Numbered from the stretch's first letter, positions 25,206 through 35,843 are shown. The stretch: DNA of 64,000 nt from Mycobacterium ahvazicum (GCF_900176255.2 NZ_FXEG02000002.1:496001-560000); one strand, 5' to 3'. The notes: a model not told the origin generated them from the sequence alone. Program-made: numbers and translations.

Positions 25206-26714
25206 CTATTCCGCCTCGTCCGGATCCTCGTCGTCATCCACGGCGGCGACGTCGGCGACGGGCATCTCCAGCGGCAGCAGGACGATGAATCGGGTGTCGC
25301 CGGGCACCGATTCCACCCGCAGGTCGCCCCGATGTTTCTTGACGACGATGTTGAACGCCAGATCCAGCCCGAGGCCGGTGCCCTCGCCGAAGGGTTTGGT
25401 GGTGAAGAACGGCTCGAAGATGTGCTCGCGGATATCGGCGGGGACGCCCGGCCCGGTGTCACAGATTTCGACCCGGGCCATGTTGTCGTGGTAGCGGCAG
25501 GTGCGCACGGTCAGCGTGCCGCCCGTGTCGCGCATCGCGGCCAGCGCATTGTCGATGATATTGGTCCATACCTGGTTGAGATCGCCTGGGTAGCAGGGGA
25601 TTTCGGGTAACGATTTGTCGAAATCCTTGACGAGGGTGATCGATTTTTCGTCCTTGCTGCCGTCCTTGGTCAACCGGTCGGCGAACATCACCAGCGTGCT
25701 GTAGAGCAGGTCGTGCACGTTGGCCACCTGGAACGGGGCCCGATCCATCTGCGAGTACTGCTTGGCGTCGGCCACCAGCGCCGAAATCCGTTTGCTCGCT
25801 TCCAGAATCTGGTTCATCAACAGTTCGCTCTCGATGGTGTAGTTGATCCATCGGACCGCCTGCTCCAACGTTGCCGACGCGAGTTCCTGGCTGACCGTGG
25901 AAATCCGTTCCAGCCAATCGGTGTCGATGCCGCCCTCGACGAACGTCGGCGCGATGTCCCAGCCGCCGTCGATGCCGTGCTCGTCCAGCCAATCTGCGAC
26001 GGCGTCTTCGCGGTCGGAGCTCTCCAGCGCGCTCAGGTGCTGACTCGCCGATTTGGCGACCTGCTCGGCAACCCGCTCCTGCAGGCGCACCAGCGCGCTC
26101 AACGCCTCCGGTGAGATGGTGCCGTCGGCGAGCATCGCGAGCTTGTGGCGCATGTTGGCCACGCGCTCGCGCAGATCCGCCGCGGCCCGCGCGATCGCCG
26201 CGGCCGGGTTGTTGAGCTGATGCGTCAGCCCGGCCGACAGCCGGCCCAGCGCCAGCAGCTTCTCCCGGTTGTCGATGATGCGGCGAGTCCGGTCCGTGCC
26301 GACGGCGATGCCGTCGAGCAGGTGCACCGCCATCGGGAACTGGTCGCGCATGAACTGGGCGAAGACGGGCGCGTCCATCACGAAAAACCGTGACGGCTTG
26401 GTCACGTGCACCGAGGCGTCGTAGGTCTTCTGCTTCCCGCCGGTGAACGCTCGCCAGGCCCCGGCGTATACCCCGCGTTGCGAGGTGCGGTTGGTTTCGA
26501 TGTCCTGGCCGCCGGAGAGCTTGGACATCGTCAGTTCACCCTCGAGCAGTACGTAGAAGCAGGTCGCCGGTTCGCCTTCCACACAGATCGGCCCCGGCTG
26601 GTACTCCTCGATGCACCCGTTGCTGCACAGCACCGCGAGCTGTTCGTCGGTCAGCGCCTCGAACAGGAACAGGGAGCGCAGCTCGTCGGGCTGACACGGC
26701 GTATTGGCGGTCAT
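25206..26714 (-). CDS. Sensor histidine kinase with N-terminal cNMP-binding-like domain
   Basis: Cytoplasmic sensor kinase of 502 residues without obvious transmembrane helices. Residues 10-130 form a cyclic-nucleotide-binding-type beta-roll (LRSLFLFEALTDEQLAVLC, CFYVLLEGELTMSK), though the usual phosphate-binding cassette is not clear. The dimerisation/phosphorylation helix carries His165 (LSAGLTHQLNNPAAA). The ATPase domain has the N box (WTNIIDNALAAMRD), G1 (CDTGPGVP), the F box (FEPFFTTKPFGEG) and G2 (GTGLGLDLAFNIV). It ends with an acidic tail. It lies 14 bases downstream of the RR-TrxR gene on the same strand, so they should be partners. The signal is unknown. Confidence 0.9.
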   Translation of the reverse strand: MTANTPCQPDELRSLFLFEALTDEQLAVLCSNGCIEEYQPGPICVEGEPATCFYVLLEGELTMSKLSGGQDIETNRTSQRGVYAGAWRAFTGGKQKTYDASVHVTKPSRFFVMDAPVFAQFMRDQFPMAVHLLDGIAVGTDRTRRIIDNREKLLALGRLSAGLTHQLNNPAAAIARAAADLRERVANMRHKLAMLADGTISPEALSALVRLQERVAEQVAKSASQHLSALESSDREDAVADWLDEHGIDGGWDIAPTFVEGGIDTDWLERISTVSQELASATLEQAVRWINYTIESELLMNQILEASKRISALVADAKQYSQMDRAPFQVANVHDLLYSTLVMFADRLTKDGSKDEKSITLVKDFDKSLPEIPCYPGDLNQVWTNIIDNALAAMRDTGGTLTVRTCRYHDNMARVEICDTGPGVPADIREHIFEPFFTTKPFGEGTGLGLDLAFNIVVKKHRGDLRVESVPGDTRFIVLLPLEMPVADVAAVDDDEDPDEAE

Positions 26715-26728
26715 GACGCGCGACCCTT

Positions 26729-28405
26729 CTAGGACTCGGCCAGGTAGCGGTGGACCAGCATCACGGCCATCGACCCTTCACCGACGGCGGCCGCGACCCG
26801 TTTGGCGGACGTGGAGCGGACGTCCCCGGTGGCGAAGACGCCCGGCACGCTGGTTTCCAGGTGATGCGGTGGCCGGTCCAGCGTCCAGCCGCACACGTTG
26901 CGCAGGTCCGGGCCGGTCAGGATGAAGCCGTGGTTGTCGCGGGCCAGCACCCCGTCCAGCCACTCGGTGCGCGGGGCGGCGCCGATGAAGATGAACATCC
27001 GTCCGCAGGCGACGTCCTCGACTTGCTCGGTCCGGTTGTTGACCAGGGTCAGCTTCTCCAGATGGCCGTCGCCGGTCGCGCGCCGCACCTCGGTGCAGGT
27101 TAGGACGTTGATCTTGGGGTTCGCCTCGATCTGCTGAATCAGGTAGTAGGACATCGACGCTTCCAGCGACGGAGCGCGCACCACGATGTTGACCGATTTG
27201 GCCGTGCGCGACAGATACATCGCGGCCTGGCCGGCGGAGTTGGCGCCGCCGATCACATAGACCTCTTCGTCTTCGCAATCCGAGGCGATCGACACCGCGG
27301 CGCCGTAGTAGACGCCGCAGCCGGTCAGCTCCGTGAGTCCCTCGGCGGTCAGCTGACGGTAAGAGACACCGGTGGCCAGGATGACGGCGTGCGCGTCGAT
27401 CGACCCGCCATCGGCGAAGCGCACGGTGCGCTTGGATCCGTTCACCTCGAGGCCGGTCGCCCTGCGGGCGGTGATGATCTCGGCGCCGAACTTCTCGGCC
27501 TGCCGGCGAGCCCGCTCGGCCAGCTGGCCGCCCGATACTCCGTCCGGGAAGCCCAGGTAGTTCTCGATGCGCGAGCTCTGCCCCGCCTGCCCGCCGGTCG
27601 CGGTGTGCTCGATCAGCACCGTGCGCAGTCCCTCGGATGCGCCGTACACGGCGGCGGCCAGGCCCGCGGGCCCTCCGCCGATCACGATCAGGTCGTAGAA
27701 CTCCTGCGACGGGGTGGAGGACAGGCCCAGTTTGTCGGCCAGCTCGGCGTCGGACGGTTCCACCAGCGGGTCGCCGTGCTCGGTGACGACGACGGGCAGC
27801 CGCTTGCCGTCTTCGCCGGCCGCCTGCAGGAGTCGCTCGCCGTCGGGCTCGTCGGCCATGAACCAGGTGTAGTAGAGGCCGTTGCGGGCCAGGAAGTCGC
27901 GCACCTCCCAGGACCGCGCCGACCAGCGATGCCCGATCACCTTGGTGTGCGGGATGGGGTGTTCCGGGGCCGCCCGCCAGGCCTCGAGCAGGCCGTCGAT
28001 CACGGGATAGAACTTCTCCTCCGGCGGATCCCACGGCTTGAGCAGGTAGTGGTCCAGGTCCACGACGTTGATCGCGTCGATCGCGGCGTGGGTGTCGGCG
28101 TAGGCGGTCAGCAGCACACGGCGCGCCACCGGGTACAAATCCATCGCCTGTTCGAGAAACTCGATGCCGCTCATCTGCGGCATCCGGTAGTCGGCGATCA
28201 GCGCGGCGACCGTTTCGCCGCGCAGCTTGAGCTGTTTGAGGGTTTCCAGCGCCTCGGGACCGGCCTCGGCGCGCACAATGCGGTGGTCTTCGCCGTATTT
28301 GCGCCGCAGGTCCCGGGCCACAGCGCGGGAAACCGCGGGATCGTCGTCGACGGTCAGGATCACCGGTTTGCGTGCCTGCGCGGTGCCATCAAGGGGACGT
28401 GTCAT
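26729..28405 (-). CDS. Response regulator / thioredoxin-reductase-like fusion protein
   Basis: A 558-residue fusion. Residues 14-140 are a receiver domain with acidic VDDDPAV, phospho-acceptor Asp72 (ADYRMPQMSG) and Lys123. Residues about 150-225 resemble a thioredoxin/glutaredoxin fold without cysteines. From about 237 a thioredoxin-reductase-like flavoprotein follows, with IVIGGGPAGLAAAVYG, GGQAGQSSRIENYLGFP, VYVIGGANSAGQAAM and FATGDVRSTSAKRVA. The redox CxxC of true reductases is absent: the place is occupied by YYGAAVSIASDC (about 367-377), so disulfide reduction by the usual mechanism is unlikely. ATG 28405 starts the conserved part. It is paired with the kinase downstream. Confidence 0.88.
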   Translation of the reverse strand: MTRPLDGTAQARKPVILTVDDDPAVSRAVARDLRRKYGEDHRIVRAEAGPEALETLKQLKLRGETVAALIADYRMPQMSGIEFLEQAMDLYPVARRVLLTAYADTHAAIDAINVVDLDHYLLKPWDPPEEKFYPVIDGLLEAWRAAPEHPIPHTKVIGHRWSARSWEVRDFLARNGLYYTWFMADEPDGERLLQAAGEDGKRLPVVVTEHGDPLVEPSDAELADKLGLSSTPSQEFYDLIVIGGGPAGLAAAVYGASEGLRTVLIEHTATGGQAGQSSRIENYLGFPDGVSGGQLAERARRQAEKFGAEIITARRATGLEVNGSKRTVRFADGGSIDAHAVILATGVSYRQLTAEGLTELTGCGVYYGAAVSIASDCEDEEVYVIGGANSAGQAAMYLSRTAKSVNIVVRAPSLEASMSYYLIQQIEANPKINVLTCTEVRRATGDGHLEKLTLVNNRTEQVEDVACGRMFIFIGAAPRTEWLDGVLARDNHGFILTGPDLRNVCGWTLDRPPHHLETSVPGVFATGDVRSTSAKRVAAAVGEGSMAVMLVHRYLAES

Positions 28406-28480
28406 CGTGGTCAAGTATGCGCTTGTCAGGCTAGGTGTGGTGGGTCGAGGTGGCACCCGCGAGCGCCCGGATCGCGGATT

Positions 28481-28508
28481 TTGGCCACGCCGCACGAGCG
28501 GGTACCAT
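28481..28508 (+). promoter_or_regulatory. Candidate SigA promoter of the infA-rpmJ operon
   Basis: TTGGCC (28481-28486), 16 bases, then TACCAT (28503-28508) resembles a housekeeping -35/-10 pair. It lies about 155 bases before infA, leaving a long untranslated leader. The surrounding 258 bases between the RR-TrxR start and infA contain no other gene I can see. Confidence 0.45.
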
Positions 28509-28663
28509 GGAACGACGGTGCGACATTTCGCGCCGGCTTTTTTGTGTGTCCGTTCCCTAGGAATTTCCTGTCACCGGCTCACGTTCCAAAGTCGGTGTGA
28601 ATGCTGTGCCGTTGTTGGCGCAGACGACAACGAAACTAAACGACGAGGATTTGACGAGTAGTT

Positions 28664-28885
28664 ATGGCCAAGAAGGACGGCGCCATCGAGGTCGAGGGCC
28701 GGGTGGTCGAGCCTCTGCCCAATGCGATGTTTCGCATTGAGCTGGAGAACGGTCACAAGGTGCTTGCCCACATCAGCGGCAAGATGCGGCAGCACTACAT
28801 CCGCATCCTGCCCGAGGACCGGGTGGTAGTGGAGCTGTCTCCCTACGACCTGTCCCGGGGCCGCATCGTGTACCGGTACAAGTAA
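28664..28885 (+). CDS. infA: Translation initiation factor IF-1
   Basis: Small S1/OB-fold initiation factor that occupies the ribosomal A site during initiation. The 73-residue product starts [20 protein letters not shown], continues [21 protein letters not shown] and ends [11 protein letters not shown], essentially universal IF-1 sequence. It opens the block infA-rpmJ-rpsM-rpsK-rpsD-rpoA-rplQ. In many actinobacteria this block follows mapA directly; here about 23 kb of other genes lies between. Confidence 0.98.
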
Positions 28886-28918
28886 CCAAACAACAGACGA
28901 GAACAGGATCGAACAGCC

Positions 28919-29032
28919 GTGAAGGTCAACCCCAGCGTGAAGCCGATTTGCGACAAGTGCAGGGTGATCCGTCGGCATGGGCGGGTCATGGTGATCTGCT
29001 CCGATCCACGCCACAAGCAGCGCCAGGGCTAA
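28919..29032 (+). CDS. rpmJ: 50S ribosomal protein L36 (bL36)
   Basis: The 37-residue large-subunit protein L36, beginning at GTG 28919: [20 protein letters not shown], then [17 protein letters not shown]. It is the zinc-binding C+ form with Cys11, Cys14, Cys27 and His32, not the zinc-free paralogue used under zinc starvation. It follows infA by 33 bases. Confidence 0.97.
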
Positions 29033-29082
29033 CTGCCGGGCCGAGTTGCACCCACAACTGAATGCAGACCTCCCAGCACCAC

Positions 29083-29139
29083 TGAGCGGATACGCCGCTC
29101 ACCTACGCCCGGTCGGAGGCCGGGCCCCGAACATTCGGG
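29083..29139 (+). repeat. Three consecutive short hairpins in the rpmJ-rpsM leader
   Basis: Three perfect stem-loops follow each other: TGAGCGG/CCGCTCA (29083-29101), GCCCGG/CCGGGC (29107-29125) and CCCGAA/TTCGGG (29126-29139). They sit in the 156-base gap between rpmJ and rpsM, upstream of the ribosome site AGAGGA. The layout suggests a structured leader, possibly for feedback control of ribosomal proteins, or RNA processing. Confidence 0.55.
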
Positions 29140-29188
29140 AACGGGCTGGGAAAAGACCTCCGCTTAGTAAAAAGAGGAAACGCCACCT

Positions 29189-29563
29189 ATGGCTCGACTA
29201 GTAGGCGTCGATCTGCCGCGTGACAAGCGGATGGAGATCGCGCTGACTTACATCTTCGGCATTGGCCGTACCCGTTCCAACGAGATCCTGGAAGCGACCG
29301 GCATCGACCGGAATCTGCGCACCCGGGACCTCACCGACGACCAGCTGACCCACCTGCGTGACTACATCGAGGCCAACCTCAAGGTGGAGGGTGACCTGCG
29401 CCGCGAGGTTCAGGCAGACATCCGCCGCAAGATCGAGATCGGCTGCTACCAGGGCCTGCGGCACCGCCGCGGCCTGCCGGTGCGTGGCCAGCGCACCAAG
29501 ACCAACGCGCGTACCCGCAAGGGCCCCAAGCGCACCATCGCCGGCAAGAAGAAGGCCAGGTAA
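29189..29563 (+). CDS. rpsM: 30S ribosomal protein S13 (uS13)
   Basis: Small-subunit head protein contacting tRNA and the large subunit. The 124-residue sequence is diagnostic: [53 protein letters not shown] and the basic tail [20 protein letters not shown]. It is preceded by an AAAGAGGAAA ribosome site and starts the rpsM-rpsK-rpsD-rpoA run; rpsK begins 6 bases after its stop. Confidence 0.98.
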   Translation: MARLVGVDLPRDKRMEIALTYIFGIGRTRSNEILEATGIDRNLRTRDLTDDQLTHLRDYIEANLKVEGDLRREVQADIRRKIEIGCYQGLRHRRGLPVRGQRTKTNARTRKGPKRTIAGKKKAR

Positions 29564-29569
29564 CCGCCC

Positions 29570-29989
<420 letters not shown>

Positions 29990-29998
29990 GTAAAAAAC

Positions 29999-30604
29999 AT
30001 GGCTCGTTACACCGGACCCATCACCCGCAAATCGCGCCGGCTGCGCACCGACCTCGTCGGTGGCGACCAGGCTTTCGAGAAGCGTCCCTACCCGCCCGGC
30101 CAGCACGGCCGCGCGCGGATCAAGGAAAGCGAATACCTGCTGCAGCTGCAGGAGAAGCAGAAGGCCCGCTTCACCTACGGCGTGATGGAAAAGCAGTTCC
30201 GTCGCTACTACGAAGAGGCCGTGCGCCACTCCGGCAAGACCGGTGAGAACCTGCTGCAGATCCTGGAAAGCCGGCTGGACAACGTCGTGTACCGCGCCGG
30301 GCTGGCGCGCACCCGCCGGATGGCCCGCCAGCTGGTCAGCCACGGGCATTTCAGCGTCAACGGCGTGCACGTCAACGTCCCCAGCTACCGGGTGTCGCAG
30401 TACGACATTATCGACGTGCGGGACGGGTCGCTGAACACCGTGCCCTTCCAAATCGCGCGGGAGACGGCGGGCGATCGCCCGATTCCGAGCTGGCTGCAGG
30501 TGGTCGGGGAGCGTCAGCGCATCCTCGTGCACCAATTGCCCGAGCGCGCACAGATCGACGTGCCGCTCACCGAGCAGCTGATCGTCGAGTACTACTCGAA
30601 GTAA
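29999..30604 (+). CDS. rpsD: 30S ribosomal protein S4 (uS4)
   Basis: Primary 16S rRNA-binding assembly protein of 201 residues. It begins MARYTGPITRKSRRLRTDLV and contains KRPYPPGQHGRAR, then the S4 RNA-binding region LDNVVYRAGLARTRRMARQL, VSHGHFSVNGVHVNVPSY. It lacks the N-terminal four-cysteine zinc motif, so it is the C- variant. The C-terminal EQLIVEYYSK is typical. Confidence 0.98.
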   Translation: MARYTGPITRKSRRLRTDLVGGDQAFEKRPYPPGQHGRARIKESEYLLQLQEKQKARFTYGVMEKQFRRYYEEAVRHSGKTGENLLQILESRLDNVVYRAGLARTRRMARQLVSHGHFSVNGVHVNVPSYRVSQYDIIDVRDGSLNTVPFQIARETAGDRPIPSWLQVVGERQRILVHQLPERAQIDVPLTEQLIVEYYSK

Positions 30605-30637
30605 AGACTTTCCGGGCCGACCGGCCCGGGAACCTAA

Positions 30638-31723
<1,086 letters not shown>

Positions 31724-31840
31724 AGACCGTCCGGTGACGATGCGGCCGTGCAGCGGCCGATGAGGAACCGGACACATGCAACACCGTCCGTCCCGGCCCT
31801 ACCTGATACGGGGGTCGGCCGCTAAATAGGAGATAGTGCA

Positions 31841-32458
31841 ATGCCCAAGCCCACCAAGGGCCCTCGCCTCGGCGGGTCGTCTTCGCACCAGAAGGCTCTG
31901 CTGGCCAACCTGGCCACGTCGCTGTTCGAGCACGGTCGCATCAAGACGACCGAGCCGAAGGCACGTGCGCTGCGGCCGTACGCGGAGAAGCTGATCACGC
32001 ACGCGAAAAAGGGCACGCTGCACAATCGCCGAGAGGTGATGAAGAAGATCCGCGACAAGGACGTGGTGCACGCCCTTTTCGCGGAGATCGGGCCCCACTT
32101 CGCCGATCGTGAGGGCGGCTACACCCGCATCATCAAGGTCGAGGCGCGCAAGGGCGACAACGCCCCGATGGCCGTGATCGAGTTGGTCCAGGAAAAGACC
32201 GTCACCTCAGAGGCCGACCGGGCCCGTCGGGTGAAGGCTTCGAAGAAGGCCGAGACGCCGGCTGAGGCGCCGGTGGCTGCGGCCGCCGCGCCGCAGGCCG
32301 CGGTCGAGCCCGAGGCCGCCGAAGGCCCGACCGTCGAAGAAGCGACGGCTCCCGAGGCCGAAGAGACCACGACCGACGCGGCCGAGCCGGCCGCCGAGGC
32401 CGAGGCTGCCACCGAGCCCGAGGCCGCCGACGAGGGTGACGAGTCCACCGACAAGTAG
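31841..32458 (+). CDS. rplQ: 50S ribosomal protein L17 (bL17)
   Basis: Large-subunit protein near the exit tunnel. The conserved part (about residues 1-120) reads [58 protein letters not shown] and [19 protein letters not shown]. It has a long low-complexity tail rich in Ala and Glu (about 120-205), longer than in most bacteria but usual in mycobacteria. The tail's last codons overlap the truA start. Confidence 0.97.
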   Translation: MPKPTKGPRLGGSSSHQKALLANLATSLFEHGRIKTTEPKARALRPYAEKLITHAKKGTLHNRREVMKKIRDKDVVHALFAEIGPHFADREGGYTRIIKVEARKGDNAPMAVIELVQEKTVTSEADRARRVKASKKAETPAEAPVAAAAAPQAAVEPEAAEGPTVEEATAPEAEETTTDAAEPAAEAEAATEPEAADEGDESTDK

Positions 32459-33296
32459 CGAAGACGTCCGTCTCAGGCTCGATATCGCCTACGACGGAAC
32501 CGATTTCGCGGGCTGGGCAACGCAGGCCGGGCAGCGCACTGTCGCCGGTGTCATCGACGACGCGCTGACGACGGTTTTCCGCACGCCGGTAAAGCTATGG
32601 GCGGCCGGGCGCACCGACACCGGAGTGCATGCCACCGGACAGGTGGCCCATCTCGATGTGCCCGCCGGCGCCCTGCCTAACGCCTACCCGCGTTCGCCGC
32701 GCGTCGGCGATCCGGAATTCCTGCCGCTGCTGCGCCGGCTGGGCCGCTTTTTACCCGCCGACGTCCGTGTGCTCGGAATTGCCCGCGCCCCAGCTGGTTT
32801 CGACGCACGCTTCTCGGCGCTGCGGCGTCATTATGAATACCGGTTGTCGACGGCCGCCTACGGCGTGCAGCCGCAGCAGGCGCGCTACATCACCGCGTGG
32901 CCGCGGGAGCTGGACATGGACGCGATGAGCGAAGCGTCGCAAGACCTGCTGGGGCTGAACGACTTTGCGGCCTTCTGCCGTTACCGCGACGGTGCCACCA
33001 CGATTCGCGACCTGCAGCGGCTGGACTGGTCGCGTGACGGCGATCTGATCACCGCGCACGTCGCCGCCGATGCGTTCTGCTGGCAGATGGTGCGCTCACT
33101 GGTCGGCGCGCTGCTGGCCGTCGGCGAACACCGGCGCTCTCGAGAGTGGTGTCGTGAATTGCTAAGCGCAACAACACGATCCAGCGACTTCGCGGCCGCT
33201 CCGGCGCAGGGCCTGACGCTGGTCGGGGTGGACTATCCGCCCGACGACGAGCTCGCGTCGCGCATCCTGATCACCCGGGATCTGCGCACCCGCTAG
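32436..33296 (+). CDS. truA: tRNA pseudouridine synthase A
   Basis: Isomerises uridines 38-40 in the anticodon arm of tRNAs. The 286-residue protein includes [16 protein letters not shown], the catalytic aspartate in [34 protein letters not shown] and [21 protein letters not shown]. The start GTG 32436 overlaps the last 23 bases of rplQ; no other good start precedes the conserved LRLDIAYDG, so the exact start is uncertain by several codons. Confidence 0.95.
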   Translation: MTSPPTSSEDVRLRLDIAYDGTDFAGWATQAGQRTVAGVIDDALTTVFRTPVKLWAAGRTDTGVHATGQVAHLDVPAGALPNAYPRSPRVGDPEFLPLLRRLGRFLPADVRVLGIARAPAGFDARFSALRRHYEYRLSTAAYGVQPQQARYITAWPRELDMDAMSEASQDLLGLNDFAAFCRYRDGATTIRDLQRLDWSRDGDLITAHVAADAFCWQMVRSLVGALLAVGEHRRSREWCRELLSATTRSSDFAAAPAQGLTLVGVDYPPDDELASRILITRDLRTR

Positions 33297-33332
33297 CAGT
33301 GGGCCTAAGCGCCCCTCAGTCGGCGCGACACT

Positions 33333-33375
33333 GTAATTTTGCAGACGACACGCCGCGAGACGTCTGCAAAATTAC
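33333..33375. terminator. Long hairpin between convergent truA and permease genes
   Basis: Perfect 15-base arms GTAATTTTGCAGACG (33333-33347) and CGTCTGCAAAATTAC (33361-33375) enclose a 13-base loop. It sits between the truA stop and the permease, whose stop codon lies inside the right arm. It has no external T-run, yet position between convergent genes suggests a bidirectional terminator or transcription block. Confidence 0.6.
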
Positions 33376-35036
33376 CGGCTCGACGTCTGGGCTCCGCCGG
33401 CCCGTTGGGCCTCGAGCAGGTGCTTGGCCTGCTTGTCGGTGGCCAGGCACAGCGAGCAGATGTGCGCGTCGTGGGCCTGGCAGGCCAGCATGTCGGGACG
33501 TTCGAAGCCGTGATTGCAGACGTGGCAGGTCAATTCGTCTGCGGCAGGGTTGCCGTGCTCGTCGTACATCGGCACGTCGATGCCGTCGTCCATGCGGCGC
33601 AGATAGTACTTGCCCCGCGTCGCGATCGCCAGGACCGGCGGCATCCCCAGCGCGACCATGATGGCCACCAAAGGCGAATAGGGCCGCAGCTCGGGGCCGA
33701 GCCCGCCGAAGAACGCGACGATCGAGAGCCCGGCGGCCAGCAGCATGGAGCCGAAGCCGACCGGATTGACGGGGTACAACATGCCGCGGCGGAATTCGGG
33801 TGCCTTCGGCGACAGGCCCAGCACGTACTTGTTGAAGACGATGTCGGACGCTACCGCCACCACCCACGCCATCCCGCAGTTGGCGTAGAAACCCAGGATC
33901 GTGTTGAGGAAGTCGAACATGTTGGCTTCCATCAGGATCAGCGCAATCGTCAGATTCACGGCGAGGAAGACGACACGGCCGGGGTAGTGCTTGGTGACCC
34001 GCGTGAACGAGTTGGTCCACGCCAGCGAACCCGAATAGGCGTTCGTCACGTTGATTTTGATCTGGCTGAGCACCACCAAGATCACGGCCAGCGTCAGCGC
34101 GAGCCAGTCCGGCATGAAGTTGCGGTAGATCTCGTCGAATTGGTGTACCGGCTGATTCGCGATCGACAGCGAACCCGCCAAGTGGAACACGAGATAGACG
34201 GCCAGGAAAAGCCCGACGATCTGCTTGATCGCGCCGAACAGCACCCACCCGGGACCGGCCAGCAACACCCAGGTCCACCAGCTGCGGGCGTTCTGCGGCG
34301 TGCGCGGCGGCATGAACCGTAGGTAGTCGATCTGTTCGGCGATCTGAGCGATCAGCGCAAGGCAAACGCCCGCGGCCAGCAGCGCCGAGCCGGCGTCGAC
34401 GCCGCTGTGGCCTTGCTTACCCGTGTAGGAGAAGAACTCGCCGACCGCCTCGGGATGGCTGATCACCAGGTAGACGAATGGGGCGACCATCAGCACCAGC
34501 CACAGCGGGGTCGTCCAAAGTTGAAGCTGGGAGAGGACTTTCATGCCGTAGATCACCAGTGGGAAGACGATCAGTGTGGAGACGGCATAGCCGATCCACA
34601 GCGGAATGTGCAGGCCGAGTTGGAGGCCTTGCGCCATGATCGAGCCTTCGAGGGCAAAGAAGATGAACGTGAACGTCGCGAAGATGACGTTGGTCACCAC
34701 GGAGCCGTAGTAGCCGAAACCACTGCCGCGGGTGATCAGATCCAGGTCGATGTTGTAACGCGCCGCGTAGTATGCCACCGGGAATCCGGTCGCCACGATC
34801 ACCACCGCGAAAATCCCGATACCGCACAACGCGTTTGCGGTGCCGTAGGTGATGCCGAGGTTGGCGCCGATCGCGAAGTCGGCCAGGTAGGCGATGCCGC
34901 CGAGGGCGGAGATCCCCACCACCGCGGTAGACCACCTGCGGTAGCTGCGCGGGGCAAAGCGCAACGTGTAGTCTTCGAGCGTTTCCCGGGCGGCGGCCGG
35001 CGAGGTGTCGCGGTCGGTGGCAGCGGTGGTCGTCAC
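33372..35036 (-). CDS. NCS1-family purine/cytosine-type permease with Cys/His-rich tail
   Basis: Membrane transporter of about 554 residues and twelve helices, resembling NCS1 nucleobase/cation symporters (LEDYTLRFAPRSYRRW, YLADFAIGANLGITYGTANAL, GSGFGYYGSVVTN, SQIKINVTNAYSGSLAWTNSF). The substrate could be a nucleobase, allantoin or thiamine precursor. Unusually the cytoplasmic tail (about 485-554) has CHVC, then CQAHDAHICSLC, a candidate zinc-binding module. I chose GTG 35036; a TTG at 35072 would add 12 residues. It converges on truA with the hairpin between. Confidence 0.82.
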   Translation of the reverse strand: MTTTAATDRDTSPAAARETLEDYTLRFAPRSYRRWSTAVVGISALGGIAYLADFAIGANLGITYGTANALCGIGIFAVVIVATGFPVAYYAARYNIDLDLITRGSGFGYYGSVVTNVIFATFTFIFFALEGSIMAQGLQLGLHIPLWIGYAVSTLIVFPLVIYGMKVLSQLQLWTTPLWLVLMVAPFVYLVISHPEAVGEFFSYTGKQGHSGVDAGSALLAAGVCLALIAQIAEQIDYLRFMPPRTPQNARSWWTWVLLAGPGWVLFGAIKQIVGLFLAVYLVFHLAGSLSIANQPVHQFDEIYRNFMPDWLALTLAVILVVLSQIKINVTNAYSGSLAWTNSFTRVTKHYPGRVVFLAVNLTIALILMEANMFDFLNTILGFYANCGMAWVVAVASDIVFNKYVLGLSPKAPEFRRGMLYPVNPVGFGSMLLAAGLSIVAFFGGLGPELRPYSPLVAIMVALGMPPVLAIATRGKYYLRRMDDGIDVPMYDEHGNPAADELTCHVCNHGFERPDMLACQAHDAHICSLCLATDKQAKHLLEAQRAGGAQTSSR

Positions 35037-35114
35037 GTCTGCATTGTCCGATTGCGCGACGTCAAACGCCAATCGAGGCGCCTGGGAATTGCCTGTGCGC
35101 CTGCGGTTTACGGA

Positions 35115-35759
35115 CTAAAGCTTGCCGGCGGCGAATCCCGCCGCCTGATCGACCAATCCCGAGTCGATGTAGGAGGGCTGCAGATGCGACGCCCACACCG
35201 CCTTGCCGTTGCCGTTGCAGATCGGGTCGCCGGGGGCGCACTCCTCGATCGTCTTGCCGGCGAAGGCCGGGCTGAAGCCGGGGACCGGGCCGAGCACCCG
35301 CTGCGTGCCGTTGCCGAACAACGCGACCGCGGCCACGTGTTGGTCGATGCCCGGGGGCAGCGGGTTCTTGAAGCCGAATGAGGGCTGGGTCACCGCGATC
35401 ACCAGGTCGGCCGACACCGCGCCGAGCGAGTAGCCGCCGAGCACCTCGCGGGTGTTCGGGCAATGCTTGGCCATGTACTGGACGTGGTTGCTCATGTCGC
35501 TGGCGCCCTTGGCCGGATCGACGTCGGCGGGGTAGTTGACCCCGTAGACGCCGACCGGCAGCTGAGTCTTGGCGCGCAGCGAGTTGGCGAACGCATCGCC
35601 GACCAGGCCGGCGCCCGGCGGTTCCTCACGGCCGCGGGCGAACACCACCTCGGCGCCCGGGCACGGTGGTCCCGCCGAGGCCACCGGAGCCAGCGTCAAA
35701 GCCGAGCCGGCGATCATGCATGTCGCGAACAGTGTGTTGCCAAGCGGTCTAACCCCCAT
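35115..35759 (-). CDS. Secreted cutinase-like hydrolase (copy A)
   Basis: Serine hydrolase of the cutinase/CULP group, 214 residues with a Sec signal peptide (LFATCMIAGSALTLAPVASA). The catalytic serine is in GGYSLGAVSADL, slightly different from the GYSQG of its neighbours; Asp is in APGDPIC and His in WASHLQPSY. Mycobacterial relatives act as lipid esterases or phospholipases. Two further cutinase genes follow in the upstream direction, all facing away from eccB4. The divergent region upstream has no obvious promoter that I can name. Confidence 0.9.
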   Translation of the reverse strand: MGVRPLGNTLFATCMIAGSALTLAPVASAGPPCPGAEVVFARGREEPPGAGLVGDAFANSLRAKTQLPVGVYGVNYPADVDPAKGASDMSNHVQYMAKHCPNTREVLGGYSLGAVSADLVIAVTQPSFGFKNPLPPGIDQHVAAVALFGNGTQRVLGPVPGFSPAFAGKTIEECAPGDPICNGNGKAVWASHLQPSYIDSGLVDQAAGFAAGKL

Positions 35760-35843
35760 GAGCCGATGGTACGCATTTTCGGCGGGTGTTAGTGAACGGC
35801 CGTGATCACTCCGCGATCGCGGTGTTACCGGATCTTTGTGCCG

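Noticed and set aside
26729..28405. Ordinary thioredoxin reductase (trxB)
   Set aside because: The CxxC redox pair is absent and a receiver domain is fused to the N-terminus.
31724..31840. Terminator between rpoA and rplQ from CGGCCG repeats
   Set aside because: The repeats are short self-complementary GC words; no convincing stem with a tail, and the genes are likely co-transcribed.
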